A stretch of 64,000 nt of DNA, from positions 1,364,001-1,428,000 of the forward strand of contig JAOANU010000003.1 of NCBI GenBank assembly GCA_034387635.1, read 5' to 3'. Both the position numbers and the translations under genes were made by a program. This document shows, piece by piece, positions 27,303-39,823 of the stretch (positions are counted from its first letter, which is position 1; each line of letters begins with the position of its first letter). The notes below the pieces were generated by a model. It was not told where the DNA came from and searched no databases. It saw nothing but the letters and a program-made list of their open reading frames with translations. The DNA comes from Rhodosporidiobolus odoratus (taxonomy: Eukaryota; Basidiomycota; Microbotryomycetes; Sporidiobolales; Sporidiobolaceae).

Positions 27303-30300
27303 ATGCCGACAACTCTTCGCACAAAGCCCCGTAGGCCACCAGTACGACCGGCGAAGGACGACAAGAGTGTCAGACTTGAACCCGTTACACTTCAGTCACT
27401 CTGCGATGACTTGTCAACTTCGTTCGCCTCTTTCGGCACCAAACTTGCCCAGCATCAAACCGCCTCGCTCCTCCTCACCGCTCTCGTCATCTGCAGCCTC
27501 CTCTCTCCCGCCATCATACTCACCTTCTCCTCCCCAGGCTCGCCATTCGACCTCAGTCCGAGCGCCATAACTCGTCGCGGTCGAGGCGAGCTCATCTGGG
27601 AGCTCGACGGTATGAGGCGCCAAGGCTTGATCTCGACCGAAGAAGCCGTCTGCTGGGAACGTGTCAAGGCCTACTCGTCGACGGGGAGGGACGGCGGCGG
27701 CAGAAGGGTCCGCGTCGAACAGGTTTTGGTGTCGGTAGCGGGAGGTCGGGGAAGAGGCAGGATCGGAAAGGGGTTGTTGCACCGGACGTGGCGGGTTCAG
27801 CGGGAACTGGAGCGACGTCTTCTAGCGGGGGAGATACAAGCCAATCGCTGCCTCATGGTCGGCAGTGGAACTCAGCAGCGATGCGCAACCCTCAGCCCGA
27901 CGGGATGGTGGGAAAGCGAAGAAGCGCTGCTGCAGGACGACGACGTTCACCGCACCCTCAGTAGCTCGCCACCGTCAGCGTCGGCCTCTCAAGTCCCATT
28001 AACCGCATCGGAGGTGTTTGTCGGCATCGGCAAGGACCGCCAGGTGAGCCTTCAGCGACCTTCTCAATTTCGGATCCTTCCCTTGACAACTTGATCCTCG
28101 TCTCCAGGGCACGATCAAGACTGCGCAACAGCTCGTCCTTACTTTCTTCCTCGAAGACGTCTTCCCATCTCCGCCAAGCTACCCCGCCTCTGCCAACTTC
28201 ACTCGTCTGGAGGATGTCGCTCGGGAGGGCGCAAAGTCGGCGTGGCGACAGGCGGTACGAGATGTCTCTGAGCTGGGGCTTGCGGGCGAAACCCGGGCTC
28301 CGTCACGGCACGTCTTGCTCAAGGTACGCTGCGGTTCCTCCCGGCTCTCCCACTAATTCGCGATTGACCTTGGGTGGCCCCGTCTGGCAGTTCCTCCCGC
28401 ATCTGACTGTCGACGCACATCCTCGTCGACTCGAGAACTGGATCTACGCCACGGGATACATCCTCGTCCTCTGCTACGTTTCCCGCTACATTCGCCGATT
28501 GCGCACGCACTCCAAGATGGGTCTGCTCGTCACGGGGGTCGTCGAGCTCACTGCTTCTGGGATTATGAGTGTGAGCATCTGCTGGCTCCTCGGCTGGAGC
28601 CTCGAACTCGTGCCATGGTGCGCTTCCTTCTCTCCCGTCTCTTGTTCACAAGACGCTCACTCCATCGCTACACCAGGAACCTACTCGCCTTCCTCGTCCT
28701 CACCTCCGGACTCGACAACATGATCCTCGTCCTTCGCGCCATTGCGGGCACCAATATGAACGATCCCGTCCCACAGCGCATGAGTGCCGGCCTCAAGTCT
28801 GTCGGCGTCGAGATGACCATCCTACTCCTCGTCGAAGAGTTCATGGCCGGCGCGCTCTTGTCTTTCGTCCAGATTGATGTCATGCGGGAATGGATCCGAT
28901 TCGGGGCGGTCGTGCTCGTCGTCGATTACTTCCTCGAGCTCACGTTCTTCTCGACTGTCCTTTCGATCGATATTCAGCGGCTCGAAGTAGGTCACAATCT
29001 CCGCATATCTATAGACTTGCCACCTTGGCTGATTTCTCGTCCCTTCTAGCTGGCCGACCTTCTCGCGCAAAACACGGCGCCCGGCTCTCAAGTTGCTTCT
29101 CCTGCGTCTTCTACGGTTCAGACCCCTTCGACCACGCCAGGGTCATTCAGCAGCTTCGTGCGAGCTGCTTGGAAGGTCCTGCGTGAGCGTCCTGCGAAGA
29201 CGTCGACGGTCGCGTTCCTATGGTGCATCAATCTGTTCCTCTGGACCTTGTGCGTTCTTTCTCTTCCCTTCTTCCTCCCAAGCAGGCTGTAACACGGCAT
29301 TGTACGTGCAGCTACGGCTCGGAACACTACCTTCCCGCCGCCTGTTCGCAAAGCGCCCTATCCTCCGATCGCCCATTCCTCGCACCGTCTCTCTCCCCAG
29401 CCATCTCTCGCTCCCTCCGTCTCGGCAAGCAAGTCGATCCAGCCTCTTCATCTCACCTCGATGTCGCACCCGGAGCTGGACTCGCCTTCTGGCAGCTCCT
29501 GAACCCGTCCAACGCCACCAGCGTTCAAGTCTACCTCGAGCCAATCGTTGCGATCCAATTCCTCGACGAAGAAACCCTCGCTGCACCAGAAAGTATCGAT
29601 CTCTTCACTTCCGGTCATGCCGACGTCGAACCGACCTTCGCGACGAAAGCGACGCTGGTTCTCGTTCCGATTGCAGTCGTCATGGGACTTCTCTACCTTC
29701 TCCTCCTGTACCTCCTCAAGGACGCCGATCTACTCCAAGCTCATTGGGGAAGTGAGGAGCGGCTCGGTGGGCCAGACGGGCAGAAGAGACGCCGCGAGGA
29801 CCACAAGAAGGGACCTGCCGCCGGAGTTCAACTCTCCAAGACGACGAAGACTAGCCACGAAGGCGATGTCGAGCTTCTCGCGAGTGGTGGAAGTCTGATT
29901 GCGAGCTGGGCGGGACTCGAGGAGAAAATCAGGGTCTACTCGCCGGCAAATGTGGGGACTTCGACCGCCCTCTCCCTCATGCTCGACATTCCGCTCGGGG
30001 CGGAACCGACATCCCTCACAGCGCTGAGCATCGACGGTCAGGGTCGCTTCTGCGCGGCTGCGACCACCAAGGGGAGGTTGCTCGTCTGGTCCCTCAGGCG
30101 GGGCGGGGCTCTTATCGACTTCGGCTCGAATGCGGTGCCTGCTTCGCCGGTGGTTAGCCTCGTAGCGACACCTAGAGAAGCGGGCGACAGACATGAAGAA
30201 GAGCTCGCACCGTCGATGCCAGCGCCGCCGGTCAGCGCCCCTAGCAAGGGGGATGGGGAGGGCAAGGACGCTCCGGCAGTCTTTTTCACCTTGCATCGGA

Positions 30301-31961
30301 ATGGGGACGTTTTCAGATGGGATTGCGCGAGCTGCAGGGTGACTAGATCGGCTTCTTCTTCGCCACCTTCAGCGACAACCGTTCATGCAGGGGATGCGCC
30401 CACCCGCCGCTGGCTCGTTCCGACCGTCGATGCGGATGGCGCCCCTCTCCTCGCGATGACATGCAGGAGCGGCCGTCTCACCTTGTCAACTCTCAGCCAG
30501 AATGGCGCCAAGATGCGTCTCGGCAGCGCGGCACATAGCGGCAGCGAGCAGGTCACGACGCTACAGCTCAAGTCCTTGCCGTTGTTCGCGCCCACAAGCG
30601 CAACTTCGCAGACGCACGATGTCGTCACTGTTGGCACCTCAAACGGGACAATCTACCTCAGCCCTTTCTCAGATCCTACCGCTCGCAAACGCCTTGCCGA
30701 CCTCGGCTCTCCCGTCCGCCAGCTTCGCCTCCTCGAACCGCCAAACCGGTCCCACTGTCCGACTTGCAGCCAGCCGCTCTCTGACGGCTTCCTCCTCCTC
30801 GCCTCTACTCGCTCAACCCTTACGATTTTCCGCGTCTTCACCCCGCCTACACTTTCCTCCCTGGAGCACTGTTCCTGCAACACTTCCGACACCTCTCTCG
30901 TCTCCCGCAGCCGTTCTTCCTCGACCGGTCTCCTCGGCAGCCCTGTCATGACCCGGACTCTCAGCAACGGTGGCAGCGCACGTCGCTTCTCGCCCCGCAA
31001 GAAACCTCAAACCCCGACTAGGCCGGCGCAACTTCCGCCTTCGAGTCTGGGAGACCCGCCCATTCGGCCAACGATGTACAATCGTGCCGCAAACGGCAGT
31101 CATGAGTCGATGACGTCCTCTTCTGGTGCCGGATCGCCTACTACAGAACGAGCCCAACCGCTACTGTCTTCCGCATCTGCGCCTCCGCCTCCTCCACCTT
31201 ACTCGGCGAGCGCTTTCCCGCCGCCCCTCGACGACCCATCTTCGCATCCGTCCACCCTTGATCTTCCTCCTTCTGCCCTCTTCGATCCCCTCGTCCCACC
31301 CGGACTTGCACCGTCATCGTCACCCGCACCCTCACCTCTCCCGCACCTCCGCGCCGCCGAAGTCACCTCCGTCTCGATCGACGAACGGAGCGGTTGGGAG
31401 GTTCTCGACTCGGAGTTGAGGTCAGGGTCGAAAGTAGTAGGATTACGTCGAGCGAAACCAGCCGATTCGGGAACGAGAGGCTGGGAGGTTTGGTCGGTTG
31501 GACTGGGCAAGAGCGGGGCGGCATTTGATGAAGGGTTTGAGGAGGGCTCGACGAGCTTGACAGAGTTGCTCGAAGCGGCTGGGCAGCGCGAAGCGGAAGA
31601 AGAAGAAGAAAAACAGGGGAACGGGGACTGGACAACATCGTCGCTACTGCGAGCGAAGGATTCCTCCAGTTCGTCCTCGTTGCTCAGGCGTCGCAATCCT
31701 CCTCCTCCTCCTCCTCCTCCTCCTCCTTCGAGCCGATCTCCGACGACGATCGGTACGGCTACACCGCCGAGTCGCGCCTCAGCTGGGTCTTCCTCGATCC
31801 GCTTTTCACAGACCAATGACCTGCCCTTCTCCCGCGCTCGACCTCTCGTCCCTGCCATGGGAGGAAAGGCTCTCTGCGTGGGACTTGGGAATCAGGTGAT
31901 CATGTTACAAGAGTCAAAGGCGAGCAAGTTGACGTTGCAGAGTGGGTTCTTAGGAATATGA
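27303..31961 (+). CDS. SCP1: SREBP cleavage-activating protein (SCAP/Scp1), sterol sensor
   Basis: This ER membrane escort binds the SREBP transcription factor and carries it to the Golgi when sterols (or oxygen) fall. One membrane segment lies near residue 55 (LLLTALVICSLLSPAIILTF), followed by a lumenal loop. The sterol-sensing domain runs from about residue 340 to 540: WIYATGYILVLCYVSRYIRR, ELTASGIMSVSICWLLGWSL, LLAFLVLTSGLDNMILVL, VLVVDYFLELTFFSTVLSID. The end matches animal SCAP, including LELADL. Further membrane segments (FLWCINLFLWTF, VLVPIAVVMGLLYLLLLYLL) lead to a cytosolic C-terminus of about 750 residues with WD40-like blades (GRLLVWSLRRGG; GDVFRWDCASC), long Pro/Ser-rich inserts and a run of ten prolines. 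About 1,460 residues, stop at 31961. Confidence 0.9.
31698..31727 (+). repeat. (CCT)10 coding for ten prolines in SCAP
   Basis: Ten consecutive CCT codons in the C-terminal tail of the SCAP gene, next to Ser/Arg-rich sequence. A pure triplet run like this is prone to length variation between strains. Confidence 0.85.
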
Positions 31962-32220
31962 CCAGCGGAGAGGTAGCACCAGAGTCGGGGAAATTGGTTT
32001 ACTTCTTGGGCGAACAGTCGTGATCTTGTTGTTGCAAAACGTATAGCTTACTTCCCTCACGCACCACCGGCCCTGCCTAGAAGCGCGAGGAAAGAGTTGT
32101 AGAACGCCGAAGACTCAAGACGCTCTCATACAGAGACGACGGACTGAATGCTGCGCGATTAAGCCAGTTGCGCTTTTCCTCGGATTCAGATACGTACAAA
32201 CCTCTCCTATCTGACACTCT

Positions 32221-34860
32221 CTACGCGTCCTGCTCACCCGAGTAAGCCGGGAGCCGTTCCTGGGCCTGCTCCCAAGTCGTAGTGCCCGCGCACAACTCGC
32301 TGACAAGCTGAATGACCTCTTCGACCTTGCCGATCAGCTGGAGAGTCGTGTCACGCTCACGGAGGGTCATGGTGTTGTTCTTGACGGCTGCGGGGGGGTA
32401 TTTCGAAAAGGCGCAAGGTAAGCTTGCGCTTGTGAGATGAAGACAAGGACGAGAATATAACGAACAAGCAAAGTCGAGGGTAACACCGTAAGGGGTACCA
32501 AGCTCATCGTTACGAGCGTACCGCTTGCCAATCGACGCGTTCGAGTCGTCCACCCTCGACGCAATGCCGAGACTGCGAAGCTTGTGCGATACCTTGGAGA
32601 CGAGGGGCTTGAATTCGGCGTTGGAAGACAAGGGGACGATAAGGCACTTGATGGGTGCGACCGAGGGGGGAAGGGAGAGGACGCTGCGGTTGACGTCTTC
32701 GGCGCGGGCCCAGTAGGAGTGCTCGAGGAGAGCGTAGAAGATGCGACCGATACCGAAGGAGGGCTCGATGACATTCGGGACGAACTCGCGGACTAGTGCA
32801 GGGGTTGATAAGGGTCAGAAGCCGCAGAAGCAGAGGGGTATGTGAGAAAAACCGACCTTGCTCGCGGAAGGTGGTGAGGGTGACAGTGAGGACGTTGGCG
32901 GGAACCTGGTACTCCTGGCCGTTTGCCTTGATCGTTGCCGACCTGCAGTACGAGTCAGTCAGCAGAGTATCGCAAAGTCATAGTGAGCCAGACGCACTGG
33001 TTCTCCTTGAGCTCCTTCGCCGCCGCCTCGAGCTGCGCCTCGTCCAACGCCATGATGGCCTCCTCAATCGGCTTCGCCTCCTTCTTGAACAGAGGACCGA
33101 AGGCCTTCTTGTCAATGGCAGCGACATTTCGCTCAACGATCCTGACTTCCTTCAAGGGCTGACGAACGACCATCTTGTTCTGGGTCTTGTTTGAGTGAAC
33201 CGTCAAGTCGTAAGCGGATCGGTCGGCGCAGCCAACGCATTCGATCCAACCGTAGGAAGTCTCGATCTCGGCGTCCCAGCAGTCGGCGGCGTAGTGAGCC
33301 ATCTCGTTCGACATGTGCTGGCGGAAGCGGAGACGTTGGGGGTTGATGCCGATCTTGGTGAGGAAGAGGAAGATACGAGCGAGGAAGAAGCCGAGGGTTT
33401 GGTTGTCGACCATACCCTACTTTTCCGAAATGGGTCAGCTCAAGCTCATACAGTCGGTGAGAGAGGGGAAGGGGACTTGCAGATGAGACAGCCTCGCCGA
33501 TCGACATTTCGGAAATGTCGGTCTTGCCGGCAGACTGAACGTCCTTGGGGAGGAAGCGGAGCTTGGTGTCCTTGACAGACTCGAATCGTTCGTGGTCCTT
33601 GTCGAGAGGGTCGACGAAGTGTTCGATTTCGGCCATGGTGAACTCGCTGAAAGGTAGACAGAACGTCGGTCAGAACAAACGAAACGGAAAAGGCCTGATG
33701 ACGGGACATACCGGACACGCAGAAGACCAGCACGCGGAGAAATCTCGTTACGGAAGGAACGGCCAATCTGAGCAGAGGCGAAGGGAACGCGGCCGTTGTT
33801 GAAATCGAGAAGGCGGTTAAAGTTGACAAAGTGACCCTGAGCCGTTTCCGGACGGAGGTAGCTACATTACGAGGCTTGTTAGCTATCAGTACAGCTACAA
33901 GAGACGAGGAGAGTAGTTCGCACCCCTTGATCTGACCCGTGGGACCAATGTTGGAGTCGAACATCAAGTTGAACTCGACCGGCTCGGTGACCTCGTTACC
34001 AGTGTCCGGTGCGACAATTTTGTGCTCGCGGATGAGCTGACCAAGCTCGGCACCCGTGTAGTTGTCAATCTTGGCAAGGATAGTCTCGTACTCCTCGACA
34101 ACGTTGTCCTCCAGCTTGACGGCAACCGACTTGACCTTCTTCTTCTTCTTCTTGGCGGTCGCGTCTTCCTCCTGCTGAACCTCCTTAACGCCGCGAGCCT
34201 CCTTGTCACCCTTCAAGCGAGCCTCGAGGACACCCTCGACGAGGTGGTCGGCACGGTAGACCTCGTTGGTCTTGACGTCCCGGACCATCCAGTCGGTGAA
34301 CTTGTCGACGTGACCCGAAGTCTTGAGGACGTCGGAGAGGGTCATGATGGTGGTGTCGAGTTCGAGCATCTCCTCTTCGATGATGAAGTGCTTGCGCCAT
34401 AAGTCGATGATGTTGGCTTGAAGAGCGGAACCGGGAGGACCCTGAGGAGGAAGTGAGGTTAGCTTGCCGGCGACAGCTCGTAAGCCCACGAATGCAGCTC
34501 ACATAGTCATAGAGACCCTTGACACCTATTTGAGCGAGTCTATGTCAGCTGGATATGCGTATAGCAGGCGTAGAGGAAGTTGTACGCGCCGCCGTAGATT
34601 TCGAATGCAGGCGCGTAGAAGAAACGACGGATCAAGAGCTGTTCCAGCGAAGGGCGCTCAAAAGCGTGAGCCGTCTTGTTGACGGTTGATTCTTTAGGTT
34701 GCGACATCTTTGAACGCGAGAACGAAGTCGAAGAGGAGAAGTTGCGGTAAGAGAGCGAGATGGCCGGGCGAGCAGCGCAGTCAGGCTTGTTGCGGGGTGT
34801 TGGGGCTACTTTGAAGGTGCGTGATGCGATACGAGTCCAGCAAGAAGCAGCGCGGTGCAT
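32221..34860 (-). CDS. GRS1: Glycyl-tRNA synthetase, with possible mitochondrial presequence
   Basis: It charges tRNA-Gly. It is a class II enzyme, alpha2 type. Landmarks from the N-terminus: [40 protein letters not shown] (motif 1 area), [20 protein letters not shown], a Lys-rich insertion (KKKKKKVKS), [20 protein letters not shown], then [20 protein letters not shown] and [20 protein letters not shown] (motif 2), [39 protein letters not shown] (motif 3) and the anticodon-binding domain. About 680 residues from ATG 34707 (MSQPKES), or about 730 from the in-frame ATG 34860. The extra 51 residues ([20 protein letters not shown] and so on) have at least eight Arg/Lys, many Ser/Ala and one acidic residue, typical of a mitochondrial presequence. 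About ten exons, stop at 32221. Confidence 0.93.
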
Positions 34861-35658
34861 ACACGATTCGACGAGAAAAATGAGGTGAGGGGAATTTATG
34901 ATTCAGCAGGAGTCGGCGCTTTCCACAACTTGTGATACGGAAGGGACGTGCCGCGGTCACGCGCAGTCTAGCATGCTCGCCTGAAAGAGAGCGGCTCGGC
35001 AAATACCAAGCAAGAATCCAGTTGATGACCTCTCTTTTCCCTTCTTCCCCCTTAAGAAGATACTCTATGCAGAAGACCGCCGGGCGCGGTCCACAGTGAG
35101 AGATCTGGACTTCAGGGAATCAAGCGGGCTGCAAGAAAGCGATGCCGAGGATAGTTGAGAGAAGAGAGGATGAAGGGAAGAAAGAACGCGGGGCGGTCCG
35201 TCTCGTCTCGCAGGCTAGGACCAGGCCCTTCTGACGGGAGAGAGGTCAGCAAGGTTCACAGAAGGGATCAATGAAGAGTGCAAACCTTGTACTGCCGCTT
35301 CCTGAGAAGAAGGATGCTCTGGCTTTTCCTCCTCGCGGTCCAACTTGAAACGTACGAGCACGGCTTCGAGACTTACTTTATGCAAAGCGTTTCAGCCGTC
35401 ATCGTAGCTAACCTGACGTAGGCGGCTCGAACCAAGTAGGTTTGGCGAAGGAGGGAAAAAGACATCGAAGAAGAGGGTTCACGGGGCAGCGAGTGTGGCT
35501 TCGAGGCAAGAGACCCGGTGGGGAAGTCGCAAAGAGATTGCAGTCAGCTACTGACTGCGAAGACAGTCCGCCAGGTAGAAGCCAGTCGGTCGCAGGCTTG
35601 GGAAGAGCGGAGCAGGAAGAGGGTCGAGGAGGGGGTCGACCGTTTGAGGCCATTCACG
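34861..35658. promoter_or_regulatory. Divergent promoter region GRS1 / epsilon-adaptin-like
   Basis: About 800 bp between outward-facing starts. It must hold both promoters. No gene was seen; short open frames are compositionally random. A tRNA-like TPsiC motif near 35420 was checked and does not form a cloverleaf. Confidence 0.45.
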
Positions 35659-38600
35659 ATGGACCACTCTGCGCTAGGAAGCTATTCCACTTCATCAGCA
35701 CTATCTCCAACCCACTACCGACTAGTCCAGCAACTTGAACAAGCCACGACGGTCGAAGTGAGGTCATCATTCTACCCGTTCCTCCTCGTCGCTGACCGTC
35801 ACCGATATCGACAGGAGCACCACCAGATTCTGCTGCGGTGCTTGGAGGGTCTCAGGGCTAGCTGGAAACGAAGGCAACCGAAACCTGTATGCGCCTGTGT
35901 GCTTCGTAAGGCTAGAAGTTGCCGCTGATCATTTCCGAGGTGGGGGTCGCAGAGCAAAGCCCGCCACGACTTGGTCCTGCTGCTCTACTGCCGACAGCAG
36001 AGGCTAGTTTCGAACCAGCATAATGCTGCTCAGCTGGCAGCCCGGGAATCTGAGGCGGCATGGGCCCTCCCGACCGCCGTTATGCTTGCAGGAGCAGGAA
36101 ACGGCAGCCTCAAGGACCGACAAATAGGCAAGACACCTCTCCTCCTTGGCATCGTAGTCCAGGTTGGTCTGATCAGCTGCACTCCTCAGGCTACCGCGCC
36201 TCTGCCGAGCTGTTCACCACGAAAACACACCCGTTAAAAATGCTGCTGATCAACACGATCCAATCCGTGCGTTTCTCTCGCGTCTTTGCCGTATGTACAC
36301 TGACCCACCATCGGCTGTAGGACCTCTACACACACCCGCTAACTGCCGGGGCCGAAGCTCGCTATTCTCTGGCATTGCGAGCCATTGCCGCTCCAACCCT
36401 CGTCTCACCAGAACTGCTGTCAGCCGTCCGAGAGCGCGTGCTGGAAATGCTGTCCTCTCATGGGTTTTCGTAAGTCGCTTCCTGCAGTGGCTGTGCCCCA
36501 GTGCTCATCTTCCACCTTCTGCAGCGAGCCCACCCGCAGACTCGCCCTTGAAGCGCTCCTTTCCCTCGTCCGCGTTACTCAGGGTTCACTGCCTGCAACG
36601 GAGCCGTCGTCTCTCATCCTCGAATCTCGACGCGCCGTCTTAACCCTCCTGCTACCGCCTCCGCCATCATCGCCTTCTTCCTCGTCTTCCACCTCCAGCA
36701 AACGCCGTTCTCGCCGTTCGTCGCCCTCTCCGCTTTCTTTGAATCTGCTAGCTGGCCTCTCATCCGCCGTTGTTCCTTCCTCGCCAATCTATCCAGTTTT
36801 GCCGACCGAGTTGGACTGCCTTCGCATCCAACTGGCCATCCTGCGAGAGGTGCTGGACTTTCCACCTGAAGGAACGCACGCTGAACGGCCTGGGTGGCAT
36901 GGTACGAGAGGAAGATGGGCAGTGGCGAAGGTGCTTGATGCGTTGAGAGCGGAACTTGAGGCGCACGCGGCGGTGCAGGAGGAAAGACTCGGCAATGTGA
37001 AGGACGAGGTTGAGAAGGTCGTCTGGCAGGTTGTCGACGGGCTACTATCCTGCGAAGGAGAGCTACCTACAGGTGTGTTCTGTCCGAAGCTTTTATTTAC
37101 TTCGCTTGCTGACAGTCACGTCCTTCTAGCTCTCCTTTTCTCCGCGCTTCGCTTGCTCCCGTACCTCCCGACCCCTTCCGCACCCGTATCTGCCTCGACT
37201 CTATCTCGTCTTCTGTCTCATATACATACCTCGCTACTGCATCCCAAAAGCTCTACCGTGCAGCTTTTCGCCTTCCGCTCTCTCGCCCTCCTTCCACCCT
37301 CGTCCTGGGCGTTCCAGCCCGCCGACCCCAACAACGACAGCAAAGGCAAAGGCAAAGGCAAAGGCAAAGGCAAAGGCAAAGCCCGCGCTGCACCCGACGC
37401 CACAAACGAGTGGGGCGAGTCCGCTTGGCGCGCCATTCTGTCCGGTCTCGACAGCCCCGATTCGTCACTGCGCAAGGCGACATTGGCGTTGCTGGCTAAA
37501 GTTGACTCGGGGCTGGTCAAGTTGCATTACGACAGGTTGCTCGCATCATTGTCGTTGACGGACGGCGTGAGCGAGGTATCCACGGTCTCGCTGGCGTGTT
37601 CGACGGCGACGGTCAGATCGAAGAAGAAGAGGGAGGTATTAGAACGGTTATTGGAGACGTTGCCGTTTCTCCCACCCTCCGCCCCGGCCCCTGTACTCCC
37701 ACCATCTACAGCAGCGACTCCACGAGCGGAGTTCACTTCGTCACTTCCGCCACCGACTGCGCTTCTAAACCTACTCGATTCCCTCTCGTCAAGGCTGTCC
37801 CTCCCCGCTAGCGCTGTACTTCCTGAACTCCTGCTCCCTGTACTCGACGTCTTCACCTACGAAGAGGACGAAACGAAGAGAGGGGCGTTTGCAAGGGAGC
37901 TGTTAAAGGCTGATGAGGGCAAGGCTTGGAAGAAGTCGGTTATGGCGGGACTTTGGGTCGCAGGGACGGTGCACGCTCTCGTAGGCGGGACAGAGGAGGG
38001 AGATGACGAGATAGTGGAGGCGATGGATGGTATGGCAAAGTGGCTAGCAAATGAAGATGGTGCGCTCTCCTACTCTTCGCCTCTGCCTTTTCGAGTCTGT
38101 ATATTTGGCGGTAACTGATGGTTTATTTCTATACACCACTAGGCTCGACCCCCTCTGATCTTTTACCTCTTCTGTCCGAACCGTTTCTGTTTGCCCTTCT
38201 ACGTCTTGTCTCCCTCAGCTCCGATCCTTCGCCGGCAGTGCTCGCCTCGCTGCATTCTCACCTCTCAGTCGCCGCATCTTCTGCATCACCAGACGTCGTC
38301 CAGCTCTTCGACATCGTTCTTAGCGCTACTTCTCCTCGGCCCAGTACAGCAATCAAGGCAGCGCTTGCGGTGTCCGGGAGGGAAACGAGGAGGAAAACCC
38401 TGGCCGAGTTCAGCGAGGCACTTCTGTCTGCCCTTGATCCTGCTCGAACAGTCGAGTCGACCTCCGACGCTTACCACGACTATCCTTCCTCTCCTTTTAC
38501 TGCTCAAAGTGGCCTCGAACCGAATCCTGCAGCCTCTCCCGCGCTACACTATTCCTACCCTCCTTCGTCCTCTTCTCCCTCTTCCATCTCGAGCTCCCCG

Positions 38601-39150
38601 CTGTCTCCGCACTCTCTTGCCCCACTCTCACCGCCTTCAGCCTCCTCCTCTGCAGCGGCCCGCGCACGTGAACAGCGAGACCTCCTGCGGGAGAGGGCTG
38701 ATCGAGGTGGCACGGGGGTACGAGGGAACGAGACGATTGAGGTACAAAGCCTGTTGGGAGCTCAAGAGGGAGAACATACGGACCTGGGGCTGTTGATGGA
38801 GGGTATGGCGATAGGGGAGAGCGGGCAAGAAAAGGAGGGGGATGGGAACGAGGAAGAAAGGGAATTCGCGCGAGGGGCGTCCACGCCCCGAGCTGCCGGG
38901 CGAATTGGACCAGCCGGCGTTAGGGAGATGGGCAGAACAAGGGAAGATAGCGGGACGAGCGAAGAGGGCGAGGTGCGTTTTCCCTTTTTCCACATTCAAA
39001 CCAGGCAGGGCCGATCCGCCTGCATTGCTTCTACCGTCGTTGGAAGCGGTTCATGTACTGATTACTCACTTGCGGCAGCCCCCTAATGAGCTGCTGCTGA
39101 ACCTGTCCCCCACATCCTCCGACTTGCTGGACCCATTCCGCGCGTACTAA
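35659..39150 (+). CDS. Adaptin large subunit, AP-4 epsilon-like
   Basis: Predicted large subunit of a heterotetrameric adaptor (AP) complex for vesicle coats. The N-terminus begins MDHSALGSYSTSSALSPTHY with RLVQQLEQATT; the following exons give ARHDLVLLLYCRQQ, WALPTAVMLAGAG, YRASAELFTTKTHPLKMLLI and NTIQSDLYTHPLT, then SPELLSAVRERVLEMLSSHG and EPTRRLALEALLSLVRV. The pattern of KR/GY, HP-L-LLINTIQ-DL matches epsilon-adaptin better than gamma, alpha or delta. The rest is an Armadillo-like alpha-solenoid (LDSPDSSLRKATLALLAKVD, SACSTATVRSKKKREVLERL-type repeats), with a Lys-Gly hexanucleotide repeat and then a Ser/Pro-rich hinge. The last intron (donor GTGCGT, acceptor GCGGCAG) joins GEGE to PPNELLLNLSPTSSDLLDPF, stop 39150. 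About 1,000 residues. No clear gamma-type ear was seen; the exact class is inference. Confidence 0.68.
37342..37380 (+). repeat. (AAAGGC) hexanucleotide repeat, about six and a half copies
   Basis: AAAGGC repeated six times plus AAA inside the adaptin-like gene, coding for alternating Lys-Gly (KGKGKG). It lies between solenoid repeats. In-frame hexanucleotide repeats of this kind often vary in length between isolates. Confidence 0.9.
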
Positions 39151-39823
39151 AGCTGGATTCGACACACCTTCCTCTTCCATCCCACGCTGCCTCTTCAGGC
39201 CATCAGCGAGGCTAAGGTGGCCGGGCTGGCGGGCTGGAGTAGGGTGGAGACGCGCGCATTGTTGAAGGGGTGTGATCTTGAGCGGGAAAGGCAGCAGGTC
39301 AGGCTCAGATGCGACGACAACAGTGAGCGGACCGCGCGGCTACACTGCAATTCTTGCTTTCTAGTGAGCGAGTGTCGGTCGCGATAGGCGCGGCAGTTAG
39401 ATGAGAACGCGAGGAGGAACGAAGGAGGAAAGCACCACGCGACTCGGACGCGTCGCCGCCCGTCTGTCGATTTCGATTGCATGGGAAGCTAAATCCAGTG
39501 GTGAACTGAACGAGGAATGCTTCTGACCGTCGAGCATCGACACTAGACTGGTTCTCTTGGACGGCCTGCCTACCATTACAGTACCGCGCAAGGAGGTTTT
39601 CAGCACGCACCTCTGCCGCGACTTGACGGGCCTTCTCCATTGAAGAGTCCATACAAGAGGAGAACCCCCTTCCCTCAACTTACAACTCCTCCTCGAGACC
39701 ACCCGCATCGCCAGACCCAACGACGCACGCTTGACAGAGACTATCGACGCGTACTCCAACCCTCCAGCACACCTTACAACCCTTACGACAGACTCACATC
39801 TCCCCCATCTCGACCCCTTAGCG
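39151..39823. other. Intergenic region
   Basis: The 3' flank of the adaptin-like gene and the promoter of the next plus-strand gene. Both strands have protein-like short frames between 39195 and 39650 (for example minus MDSSMEKARQVAAE near 39652), but none joins into a complete product. Confidence 0.4.

Noticed and set aside
35400..35430. TPsiC-like GGTTCGAGCC on the minus strand, possible tRNA
   Set aside because: The flanking bases do not pair into a T arm, and no anticodon or acceptor stem could be built.
39195..39652. Possible small minus-strand gene beginning MDSSMEKARQVAAE with an in-frame-looking C-terminus TLLQPASPATLASLMA
   Set aside because: The exons do not join with normal splice sites in a single frame, and a plus-strand reading of the same stretch is equally protein-like.
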